This document shows, piece after piece, positions 1-6,906 of a stretch of DNA of 64,000 nt (its first letter is position 1; each line of letters begins with the position of its first letter). Under the pieces are notes generated by a model that did not search any database, was not told the origin of the DNA, and saw only the letters and a list, made by a program, of their open reading frames with translations. The translations under genes and the position numbers were made by a program. Source of the stretch: Balneolaceae bacterium (GTDB lineage Bacteria > Bacteroidota > Rhodothermia > Balneolales > Balneolaceae); assembly GCA_017640665.1 (NCBI GenBank), contig JAEPQE010000003.1:496001-560000 (forward strand), read 5' to 3'.

Positions 1-624
1 AAGTGGGTACTTTCTCATTATCTGATCAATGTCATAGACTTCTTTCCATTCGTTAAATACTCCGATACTATTTTTTTTGAAATTGTTGTCCCAGGCTGTT
101 TTCATTGAATCTGCAGCTGTTTGGGGCATTTGATCGAAAACTTCCTCATAGATATATTCATTTGTTGGGTCGATTAAGAACAAGCCTGCAATTTTGGAAG
201 GAAAAGACTGTTGATACTTTCTAACAATATGTCCTCCGAGAGAGTGTCCTACTAAAATTATAGGTCCTTCAATTTTATTTTGAGTGATTACATTGTCTAA
301 GTCTGTTACTAAATTTTCAAGAGTTCTTGGACTATCTGTGACTGGTGATTGTCCTATTCCTTTTCTATCGTAAGAAATCGTTTTGTAGTTGTCAGAAATT
401 TTTGATTGAATTTTATCCCAATTACTTAGAGGAGTTCCTAATCCAGATTCAAAAATGATAGTAGGGCTTCCAGTTCCTTTTACAAGGGTGTTAAATTTTA
501 TTGTTTCGTCCTTTTCTATTTTATCCTCTGTTGCTAAATAATCATTTTGTGCATTTTTATCGCTTGCATTCATACACGATATAAGCGGGATAAACAGTAG
601 AAGACTTAATTTAGATATTCTCAT
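1..624 (-). CDS. Alpha/beta-hydrolase lipoprotein, integron cassette gene, 3' end outside the window
   Basis: The reading frame starts with ATG at 624 on the minus strand and stays open to the window edge, so only about 208 residues are visible. It opens with a lipoprotein signal peptide (hydrophobic stretch ending in a lipobox LIPLISC, Cys17), so the protein is probably anchored in an envelope membrane. The fold is alpha/beta hydrolase: an oxyanion-region strand (IIFESGLG), a YDRKGIGQS segment and the nucleophile elbow GHSLGG with the catalytic Ser. The acid and His would lie further on or off the window. The start codon lies only a few bases after the GTT core of the preceding attC site, as expected for a gene cassette. 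Substrate is unknown; esterase or lipase is the broad expectation. Confidence 0.85.
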   Translation of the reverse strand, partial: MRISKLSLLLFIPLISCMNASDKNAQNDYLATEDKIEKDETIKFNTLVKGTGSPTIIFESGLGTPLSNWDKIQSKISDNYKTISYDRKGIGQSPVTDSPRTLENLVTDLDNVITQNKIEGPIILVGHSLGGHIVRKYQQSFPSKIAGLFLIDPTNEYIYEEVFDQMPQTAADSMKTAWDNNFKKNSIGVFNEWKEVYDIDQIMRKYPL

Positions 625-629
625 AATTT

Positions 630-695
630 TATAACGCTTAGTATATGAAGCGTAGCATCCCGCAGGGTGCTATGATTTCATATACATTGTTAGTT
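630..695 (-). repeat. Integron attC site between cassette 2 and cassette 3
   Basis: Read on the minus strand the site opens with CTAACAATG and closes with AAGCGTTATAA, the layout of classical 59-base elements. Between these ends are two arms that pair perfectly, GTATATGAA (677-685 side) with TTCATATAC (641-649 side), then an inner TAGCA/TGCTA pair and a CCC/GGG tip with a three-base loop, with small asymmetries. The length is about 65 bases. The TAA stop of the upstream cassette gene lies inside the first box, and the next gene's ATG follows the GTT core by a few bases. Confidence 0.85.
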
Positions 696-1280
696 ACTTT
701 TATATTTTTCCTTCAATTCAGTCAACATCAACAGAATCTGATTTTTATCAATTCCTTTCGTTTTAGTCACTTTCCATTCATCCTTTTCTTCAATACTGGC
801 ATACCAGCTTTGAATCTCGGAATTCTTGATTTGATATACCATTAAACTTCCCTGTCTATTTGTTTCTGAATTAGACGAAACCCAAATGCACAGTCCGTTA
901 TTAGTTCTTCTTGAAATCAGATTGTTTCTATTATCAGTACTCCATTGAAATTTGTGAAGCGCTTCTCCAAATAGAGCATTATTTGTTCCCTTTTTTCTAT
1001 GTCCTGATTCCGATAACACTCGATTTGGGTTAAACGCAGGAACTGTAATTTCTTTATTCCAATATGGTTCAAGAACAAAAGGAATAGAAGGATGAGTTTT
1101 AGTATCGTATTTCAAAATCTGCTTTCCAGTATAATTGAGCCACTTATGGTCAAACCAGTTCTTAATTCTGACGATTGAAATTTCATCTGGATTAAAAGTC
1201 TTAATTAGATTGCTGATGATAGTGTCAATAATCTCCTTGAATCCTTCTGGGTCTGTATTATCAAATTCTATCTCAACCAT
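690..1280 (-). CDS. Integron cassette protein of unknown function
   Basis: This 196-residue protein has no signal peptide or membrane segment and I do not recognise its family. It is mixed alpha/beta in appearance, with an N-terminal acidic helix region (residues 1-35), a central part rich in Trp, Asn and basic residues, and a lysine-rich C-terminal helix. The ATG lies eight bases after the GTTGCAC core of attC site 1289-1407, with no clear Shine-Dalgarno sequence, and the TAA overlaps the start of attC 630-695. The gene therefore fills the cassette almost exactly, the usual cassette geometry. Transcription presumably comes from upstream in the array. Confidence 0.75.
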   Translation of the reverse strand: MVEIEFDNTDPEGFKEIIDTIISNLIKTFNPDEISIVRIKNWFDHKWLNYTGKQILKYDTKTHPSIPFVLEPYWNKEITVPAFNPNRVLSESGHRKKGTNNALFGEALHKFQWSTDNRNNLISRRTNNGLCIWVSSNSETNRQGSLMVYQIKNSEIQSWYASIEEKDEWKVTKTKGIDKNQILLMLTELKEKYKSN

Positions 1281-1288
1281 TTTTTCAA

Positions 1289-1407
1289 GTGCAACGTCCA
1301 GATAAGCTCAGTGAGCATATTGTTTCAAATTGATTCTAAAGTTACTGTTTCGCACTGAAAATTGCTCATGGCTCTTTTTGCTCATTGAGCGTATCGCTTG
1401 TTAGCAG
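1289..1407 (-). repeat. Integron attC site between the TIR cassette and cassette 2
   Basis: On the minus strand the site starts with CTGCTAACAAGCG and ends with GGACGTTGCAC. Two 17-base arms, at 1379-1395 and 1301-1317, are inverted repeats with two mismatches. The spacer between them is long, giving about 119 bases in all, within the known attC size range. The first box (CTGCTAAC) is the exact complement of GTTAGCAG at 2130-2137, which is the other end of the same TIR cassette. That complementarity is expected if the cassette was once a free circle with one intact attC. Confidence 0.8.
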
Positions 1408-1412
1408 CTTTA

Positions 1413-2108
1413 TTATTCGTTTCTAAGAAAGGCTGGAGTTTCACCAATCTCTTTCGCAAATCTTCTCAATTCTTCCTTAGAAACAAATTTTGTTACTCCA
1501 TCAGGAAATCTAATTTCTTTGGTAATTTTTAGCTTACCAGATTCAATGGATTTATGTAGGAAATCCTTCGTAAACAGAATATGTGGAGTAAGAAGTCCCC
1601 AATGTTCAGGTATAGACGGAGGTTCCTTTCCGTGCCATAAAAATGCTAATTCATAAACCATAAACTCTTCTTTATCCTTAGTGCTTTGTGTTGCAATTGG
1701 AATATCAGTTTCTATTGCTTTAAGTATTTTATTAAGACCAGCATCCCATGATGGAAAAAGGTCAACCCAATGAAGTTCAGTAATTGCCCTAATCTCAGGT
1801 TTACATTCATGAAGTCTTACAGGTATTAGATATGTCTCAGATTCTGGAAATTCTTCTTGATTTAGTAAGGCATCCTTTATTTCCTTTTGAACAAAGCCTT
1901 TTTTCTTAATTGAGTTGTTTGAAATTAGAGCGATAAAATACCGACAATCCCTAATTGCATTATAGATTTCATTTTTCCAGTTCTGACCGGGAAGGAGTTT
2001 AACTTGATCCAGCCAAGCATCAAGTCCATAAGAATTTAGATCTTCAAAAAGCCTTAAAGCTGAATCGGAATCCTCTTTGGCATAATTAATAAAGACTTTT
2101 GTGGCCAT
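1413..2108 (-). CDS. TIR-domain protein, first integron cassette
   Basis: The 231-residue product starts with a TIR-type domain (residues about 1-135): KVFINYAKED at strand A, LDAWLDQ and LLPGQNW after helix A, and FIALISNNS further on, with a Glu-rich helix (QKEIKDALL) where TIR NADases carry the catalytic Glu. A linker leads to a C-terminal part (about 150-231) with a KFVSKEELRRFAKEIGETPAFL motif that resembles a small helical module seen at the C-termini of several uncharacterised mobile-gene proteins. Bacterial TIR proteins are often NAD-degrading effectors of anti-phage systems, and a defence role is inferred here from the domain and the mobile context. No partner sensor gene is adjacent. 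It is the cassette nearest the integrase remnant. Confidence 0.85.
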   Translation of the reverse strand: MATKVFINYAKEDSDSALRLFEDLNSYGLDAWLDQVKLLPGQNWKNEIYNAIRDCRYFIALISNNSIKKKGFVQKEIKDALLNQEEFPESETYLIPVRLHECKPEIRAITELHWVDLFPSWDAGLNKILKAIETDIPIATQSTKDKEEFMVYELAFLWHGKEPPSIPEHWGLLTPHILFTKDFLHKSIESGKLKITKEIRFPDGVTKFVSKEELRRFAKEIGETPAFLRNE

Positions 2109-2129
2109 TCCTATAAAATTTGTGATTTA

Positions 2130-2208
2130 CTGCTAACAAGTGCGTATAAGTAACTCTATTGCTTATAGCCTGTTTCATGTTTATGTTTTATAGCATATAC
2201 GCATAATA
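2130..2208 (-). other. attI-like recombination site beside the integrase remnant
   Basis: Between the integrase remnant and the first cassette lies CTTGTTAGCAG (minus strand, core at 2130-2137), matching the GTT-type core at which cassettes join. An 8-base perfect inverted repeat, TGCGTATA at 2141-2148 and TATACGCA at 2196-2203, brackets a long spacer. The far end reads ATAAT rather than AAC, so it is not a complete attC. Position and orientation fit attI, or an attI/attC relic. The boundaries given are approximate. Confidence 0.5.
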
Positions 2209-2222
2209 TATACTTCGTAAAT

Positions 2223-2456
2223 GTGACTAAATCTATCCTTATATCAAAATACAGAAAAGCACTTACGCTTCGGAATTACAGTACCAATACTATAAGTGCT
2301 TATTTGCGGGGGCTAGAGATTTTTTTGAGCTATTTGGCCGCTGAAAAAATCAAAAAAGTAAAGGGCGAAGATTTGGAGAATTTCTTTTTTTATGCCCATG
2401 TTTCATTCAGAAGCCTGAAAGAAGTAAAAAGTCCTATTGAGGATTTATCGATATAA
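2223..2456 (+). pseudogene. Truncated tyrosine recombinase (probable integron integrase remnant)
   Basis: A GTG-initiated frame of 77 residues matches the N-terminal SAM-like core-binding domain of tyrosine recombinases: YRKALTLRNYSTNTISAYLRGLE is the typical 'R-x-Y-S-x-x-T-I-x-A-Y' helix pair. The segment KEVKSPIEDLSI near the end resembles the end of the same domain in longer relatives, so an internal deletion seems to have removed the middle helices. The catalytic domain with the Arg-His-Arg-Tyr residues is absent, and a terminator follows directly. It is divergent from the cassettes and next to the attI-like site, the standard place for intI. A Xer-like recombinase remnant is the alternative. 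Confidence 0.7.
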
Positions 2457-2486
2457 AAAAGGCAGCCAATTTCTTAGCTGCCTTTT
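2455..2486. terminator. Bidirectional intrinsic terminator
   Basis: GGCAGC at 2461-2466 pairs with GCTGCC at 2477-2482 across a ten-base loop. A runs lie to the left and T runs to the right, so it can stop transcription on both strands: from the MFS gene on the minus strand and from the integrase remnant on the plus strand. Confidence 0.8.
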
Positions 2487-2508
2487 CTGAAGGGGGAGGT
2501 GTTCAAAC

Positions 2509-3843
2509 TTAGTGTGCAGCTTCTTCCGAACCCGATTTGCCTTTCATGTACACATATAAACCAGCAAAGAGTACAATAAGAATTGCGGGAAGAATGGTCA
2601 TAAAACCAAGCGTTGCCTGTGGACCTGCTGTATCAATAGACTCACCCATTATTGGCAGTATTAACGAAGTAGCTACCATTCCGGTGCCACCCATTATAGA
2701 TAAGCCCAAGGCACCACTTTCCGGAACATATTCTGCAACAAAACCAATCATTGTAGGCCAGAAGTAACAGATACCTAAGGCAAATACTACCGCAGAACCA
2801 AGCGTTGGTCCAACTCCGGAAACGGTACTTAGCAAGTACAAGCCAATGGTGGAAAGAACAGCAGAACCTAATAGTACTCCAGTTGGATTTAGGCGATGAA
2901 TAATTGGCCCGGCAAAGAATCTCCCTACGGCCATAATTCCTGTAATCATTACTAAAATAAGAATTGGGCTTACGCCTTTATCGGTTAGTAATGCATTAAT
3001 GAACTGGTTGGTACCTAACTCAGAGCTTGCCGTTAGAAACATACAGATGAAAATGAATGGGAAGAGTAAGCCGATTTTATTAACCACTCGACCTTCTATT
3101 ACAATAAGAGCAAGAAAACCAACTACCACGAAGTATGTGATATTAGAACCAAAATCGATGGAAAGGCTTGGAATAGAAGCGAATGCAATCATCACAGAAA
3201 CGATCAAAATGATGGTATAAGGCGCAGCGGTGTTCTTTAGCATGTCTTTGTAGGATACCCCGCTGGTCACGCGTTCTGTCTCAGGGATTTCTTGTCCCAA
3301 GAATAGAACTCCGTACCAAACAAGGGGAATAAACAGAGTACCGACTAAAACAATCCAACTTAATCCTAAGGTATCGACTAACAGATAAGCGAGTAATCCT
3401 CCAATTACAATACCACCGGGAAACCAGACATGGAATCTGTTCAGCATCTTTGTTTTAGCATTTGGATAGAGAGTGGCAACCAATGGGTTGAATGCAGCTT
3501 CCACAAACCCATTTCCCAAACCAACAAATACATTCGATACAAACAGCATAGTTTTATCGCGGGCAATTAACATTAAAACAAGTCCAATTAGCTGCATAAA
3601 GAACGCCATCCATATTACATTCTTTGTTTTTACTAAATCGATAATAAGTCCACCTGCAAACATCGCGATGGTGAATCCCCAAAAAGCAGGCCCAAATGCC
3701 CATCCGATTTCTTGTGCTGTTAATCCATAATCGGCTCCAAAAACTCCTTCAATTTGAGCGCGAACTGCGAATGTTAGAGAGGTAACGGTAAGGGCAAGGC
3801 AACTCCCGAGAAAAAGCCGGTCTCTGTTAATTGTTTGTTCCAT
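2509..3843 (-). CDS. MFS transporter, FucP-like sugar permease group
   Basis: The 444-residue protein has about twelve hydrophobic segments in two halves, the normal length and shape for the major facilitator superfamily. The N-terminal half carries GADYGLTAQEIGWAFGPAFWG and FVGLGNGFVEAAFNPLVATLYP, resembling the fucose/glucose-galactose permease branch. An acidic/basic loop after segment 2 (DLVKTKN) occupies the usual MFS loop position. It should import a sugar or related small solute across the inner membrane, but the substrate cannot be read from sequence. It is monocistronic, with the bidirectional terminator just downstream. Confidence 0.8.
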   Translation of the reverse strand: MEQTINRDRLFLGSCLALTVTSLTFAVRAQIEGVFGADYGLTAQEIGWAFGPAFWGFTIAMFAGGLIIDLVKTKNVIWMAFFMQLIGLVLMLIARDKTMLFVSNVFVGLGNGFVEAAFNPLVATLYPNAKTKMLNRFHVWFPGGIVIGGLLAYLLVDTLGLSWIVLVGTLFIPLVWYGVLFLGQEIPETERVTSGVSYKDMLKNTAAPYTIILIVSVMIAFASIPSLSIDFGSNITYFVVVGFLALIVIEGRVVNKIGLLFPFIFICMFLTASSELGTNQFINALLTDKGVSPILILVMITGIMAVGRFFAGPIIHRLNPTGVLLGSAVLSTIGLYLLSTVSGVGPTLGSAVVFALGICYFWPTMIGFVAEYVPESGALGLSIMGGTGMVATSLILPIMGESIDTAGPQATLGFMTILPAILIVLFAGLYVYMKGKSGSEEAAH

Positions 3844-3951
3844 GAATTAAATGGTTAGATAGTTAGTGTTAAACATTACTCAAAAGAATGGATTAACGTA
3901 CTGCGTTTCTATCAATAATTAAAGCGCTTTTTTAATTGACGGGATTCAGTT

Positions 3952-5469
3952 TTACTGCTTCCAAAAAGAAGGAGATAGGATAATAAGTACGGTGAAAATT
4001 TCGAGACGACCGATCATCATAAGCAGGATTAAAATCCATTTTGCCAAATAAGGGAGTTTAGCAAAGCTGTCGGTTGGACCAAATTCTCCCCAACCCGGTC
4101 CAATGTTTCCCAATGCAGCAATACTGGCTCCCAGGGATGAAATCAAATCATAACCAAACAAACTGATTGCGAAGCCTCCTAAGGCAAAGATGAAGATGTA
4201 AAGAATAAAAAAGCTAAGGACAGTACGTTGAATGTCACTGCTAATGGCTTGTTCTCCAATTCGTATCGGAAGTATAGCTTTGGGATGAATAATTTGTTTG
4301 ATCTCACGTCCGGTATTTCGAATAAGAATCATCCAGCGAACCATTTTGATCCCACCACCGGTTGAACCTGCACTTCCGCCGGTAAAGAATAGCAATAACA
4401 GAAAAAACGCCCCAAATGGATACCAGAGTTCATAGTCATCTGTTCCAAAACCTGTGGTAGTTACAATAGCCACAACCTGAAACGAACCGTAACGGAGAGC
4501 TTCCAGAATAGGCCGGCCATCAAAATGCCAGAGTGAAAAGGATATCCCTATAATTCCGATTAAAGTGATTAAGGTATAAAACCGAGTTTCCCGGTTATTG
4601 AAGAAGCTTTTGGTATCGCCTTTTAATAAGCGGAAGTGCATCGCAAAGTTAATACCAGCTAAAAACATAAATAAGGTAATAATTACATCAATATAGGCAG
4701 AATCGAATGCCGCTATACTTGCGTTCTTTGTGGAGAATCCACCTGTTGCAAGCGTTGCGAAAGCATGGTTCAGGGCTTCAAACCAATCCATAGCCGGGTG
4801 AATCCAGAGTAAAAGGAATTCGAGCCCGGTGAAAGCTACATATACAACCCAGAGTAACTTTGCTGTTTCCTGAACCCTTGGGGTGAGTTTATCGGTAGTA
4901 GGTCCGGGTGATTCAGCTTGAAATAACTGCATACCTCCAATCCCCAACAAAGGGAGAATAGCTAACGATAATACAATGATTCCCATGCCACCCAGCCAGT
5001 GAGCTAAAGACCTCCAGAAGAGAAAACTTTTTGGTAACTCTTCAATCTGTGGATTAAAAAAGCCATCACTTGTGGTTCCTCCCATAATCGTGGAACCGGT
5101 AGTGGTTAACCCACTCATGGTTTCAAAAACGGCATCGGTATAGCTGGGTAGTATCCCCGAAATAACAAAGGGGAGGGCTCCAACTAATGAAAGTAACAGC
5201 CAGGTAAGGCTCACTACCATAAAGCCTTCCCGAATTCTGGCTTCTTCTTTAGGTTTAAAGAAATACCAAAGCGCACCACCAACTCCAAATGCTATTCCAG
5301 CTGAAATCAACCAGGAATACCATGTATGTTCCTTGTAAATCAGGTCTATAATCAGAGGAAGGAGTAGCGCAAATCCAAGAAAAAATATAAACGAACCCAG
5401 TATTCCCGAAATAACTCTGAAATCAATTCGAGGACGGTTCAAAGAGCTTATTGTGCGGCGCTCTGCCAT
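3952..5469 (-). CDS. trkH: Trk-type potassium uptake channel subunit
   Basis: This is the membrane subunit of a Trk/Ktr potassium uptake system. The 505-residue length and four selectivity-filter loops are clear: GLTTTGSTI, ATGGFSTKN, VTTTGFGTD and LGNIGPGW, each followed by hydrophobic helices. It starts with ATG overlapping the TAA stop of trkA (TAATG), so the two are translationally coupled. The N-terminal region has basic residues before the first membrane segment, consistent with an inner-membrane protein. The 108 bases downstream to the MFS gene hold no convincing terminator beyond an AT-rich imperfect palindrome around 3918-3940. Confidence 0.93.
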   Translation of the reverse strand: MAERRTISSLNRPRIDFRVISGILGSFIFFLGFALLLPLIIDLIYKEHTWYSWLISAGIAFGVGGALWYFFKPKEEARIREGFMVVSLTWLLLSLVGALPFVISGILPSYTDAVFETMSGLTTTGSTIMGGTTSDGFFNPQIEELPKSFLFWRSLAHWLGGMGIIVLSLAILPLLGIGGMQLFQAESPGPTTDKLTPRVQETAKLLWVVYVAFTGLEFLLLWIHPAMDWFEALNHAFATLATGGFSTKNASIAAFDSAYIDVIITLFMFLAGINFAMHFRLLKGDTKSFFNNRETRFYTLITLIGIIGISFSLWHFDGRPILEALRYGSFQVVAIVTTTGFGTDDYELWYPFGAFFLLLLFFTGGSAGSTGGGIKMVRWMILIRNTGREIKQIIHPKAILPIRIGEQAISSDIQRTVLSFFILYIFIFALGGFAISLFGYDLISSLGASIAALGNIGPGWGEFGPTDSFAKLPYLAKWILILLMMIGRLEIFTVLIILSPSFWKQ

Positions 5470-6821
5470 TACCGAAAGATGTTGGTTATTTTGTCAATAG
5501 CTTCAGGGAGGCAAAAAACCATAACACGATCGTTAGCCTGAATCTCAGTAATCCCCGTAGCAATTTCTACAGAACCGTTACATAAAACGCCTCCAATAAC
5601 ACAACCATCCGGTAGTTTTAATTTTTGGATTTGCTTGCCTATCACTTTCGACTTTTTAGATGGCTGAAGCTCAATCACTTCAGCGTTAATACCTCGTAGT
5701 TCTGTAACAGAGATAACTCTGCCCTGACGTACATAGCGGTGAATTTCGTTTGATGCGGCTACCTTTTTATTGATGACGGCATCAAGGCCAATGGTTTGGC
5801 TAAGAGGGATAAAATCAGGCTTAGAAACTAATGCGACAGTCTTTTTTACGTCCAGATGTTTTGCCATCAGGCAAGAGATGATGTTAGATTCTTCATCATC
5901 AGTAACAGCAATAAAAGCATCCACATCGGTGATTCCCTCAGTAGCCAGAAGGTCAGGGTCGGTGGGATTCCCATGAAGAACCATTCCATTTTTAAGTTCA
6001 ATGGCAAGTTCTTCAGCCCGGTCATAATCAGGCTCTATAAGCTTTACATTCCAGCTTTTACTTGCATCATTACAAAGAAGGCGGGCAATCATTGCTCCCA
6101 TGCCGGAACCACCGGCAATCATAATCCGGTTGAGTTCTGTTTCTTTCTTGCCTGTAGTTTCTACAATCTTGGGGATGTCTTCTGTTTTGGCAAGAATAAA
6201 GATCTGATCAAAAGCCTGAAGTTTAACAGGACCTTTTGGGATGAGTGTAAGTCCGCGACGCCCGATTGCTACCACCCGGAAAGTGATTTCAGAATATTCT
6301 TTAGCATACTCAATTAATGACTTTCCAATAAGAGGAGAGTTTCGTTCAAGGCGGATTCCAATCAATTGCATTTGATCGTCAGCAAGATTTATCACATCAC
6401 TGGCGGCGGATCTTCGCAATAATTGAGCAATCTCCTGAGCAGCACTAAGCTCCGGATGGATCATTACGTCTATGCCGAGGTCGTTGGGTGTTAATGGCGC
6501 ATTTGATTCCGAAAATTCATCGCTCCGGACTCTCGCGATAACCATTTTAGCTCCCAGGCGTTTGCTCATCATCGCAGTAATCATATTCACTTCATCGATG
6601 CTTGTAACTGCAATAACAATATCGGCCTCTTTCACTCCGGCTTTAACCAGATCTTTACCCGAGGTAGCATTTCCTTCTACAGAAAGAACATCAAGAGATT
6701 CTGTTACACGAGACAGGCATTCTTTTTGGCGATCTATGACAGTAACATCATGTTTTTCTTTGGATAAGACACTGGCCAGATCATATCCTATTTCGCCGGC
6801 ACCGATGATAACGATCTTCAA
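5469..6821 (-). CDS. trkA: Trk potassium uptake regulatory subunit
   Basis: The 450-residue cytosolic protein has the duplicated TrkA layout: a Rossmann domain with GAGEIGYDLA at residues 7-16, a TrkA-C domain, a second Rossmann domain with AGGSGMGAMIA near residue 235, and a second TrkA-C domain ending in ANDRVMVF. These domains bind NAD(H) or other nucleotides and gate TrkH. The full double-domain length argues for a classical TrkA rather than a single-unit KtrA. It is the first gene of the trkA-trkH operon and overlaps trkH by one base. Confidence 0.93.
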   Translation of the reverse strand: MKIVIIGAGEIGYDLASVLSKEKHDVTVIDRQKECLSRVTESLDVLSVEGNATSGKDLVKAGVKEADIVIAVTSIDEVNMITAMMSKRLGAKMVIARVRSDEFSESNAPLTPNDLGIDVMIHPELSAAQEIAQLLRRSAASDVINLADDQMQLIGIRLERNSPLIGKSLIEYAKEYSEITFRVVAIGRRGLTLIPKGPVKLQAFDQIFILAKTEDIPKIVETTGKKETELNRIMIAGGSGMGAMIARLLCNDASKSWNVKLIEPDYDRAEELAIELKNGMVLHGNPTDPDLLATEGITDVDAFIAVTDDEESNIISCLMAKHLDVKKTVALVSKPDFIPLSQTIGLDAVINKKVAASNEIHRYVRQGRVISVTELRGINAEVIELQPSKKSKVIGKQIQKLKLPDGCVIGGVLCNGSVEIATGITEIQANDRVMVFCLPEAIDKITNIFR

Positions 6822-6906
6822 ATGAAATCGATTTGAGTGATTAGATAACCTGCAAAAACTACCACCTTTTTAAACGAAATGAAAGGAATGTATCCGTCAG
6901 AAATTA

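Noticed and set aside
2130-2208. A complete third attC site
   Set aside because: The outer left end lacks the AAC/GTT core, so it is called attI-like rather than attC.
3915-3940. AT-rich palindrome as a trkH terminator
   Set aside because: The stem is mostly A-T with no clear loop, so it was not called.
5856-6317. 153-codon plus-strand frame inside trkA
   Set aside because: It is opposite a well-supported trkA frame and has no family features, so it is an antisense shadow.
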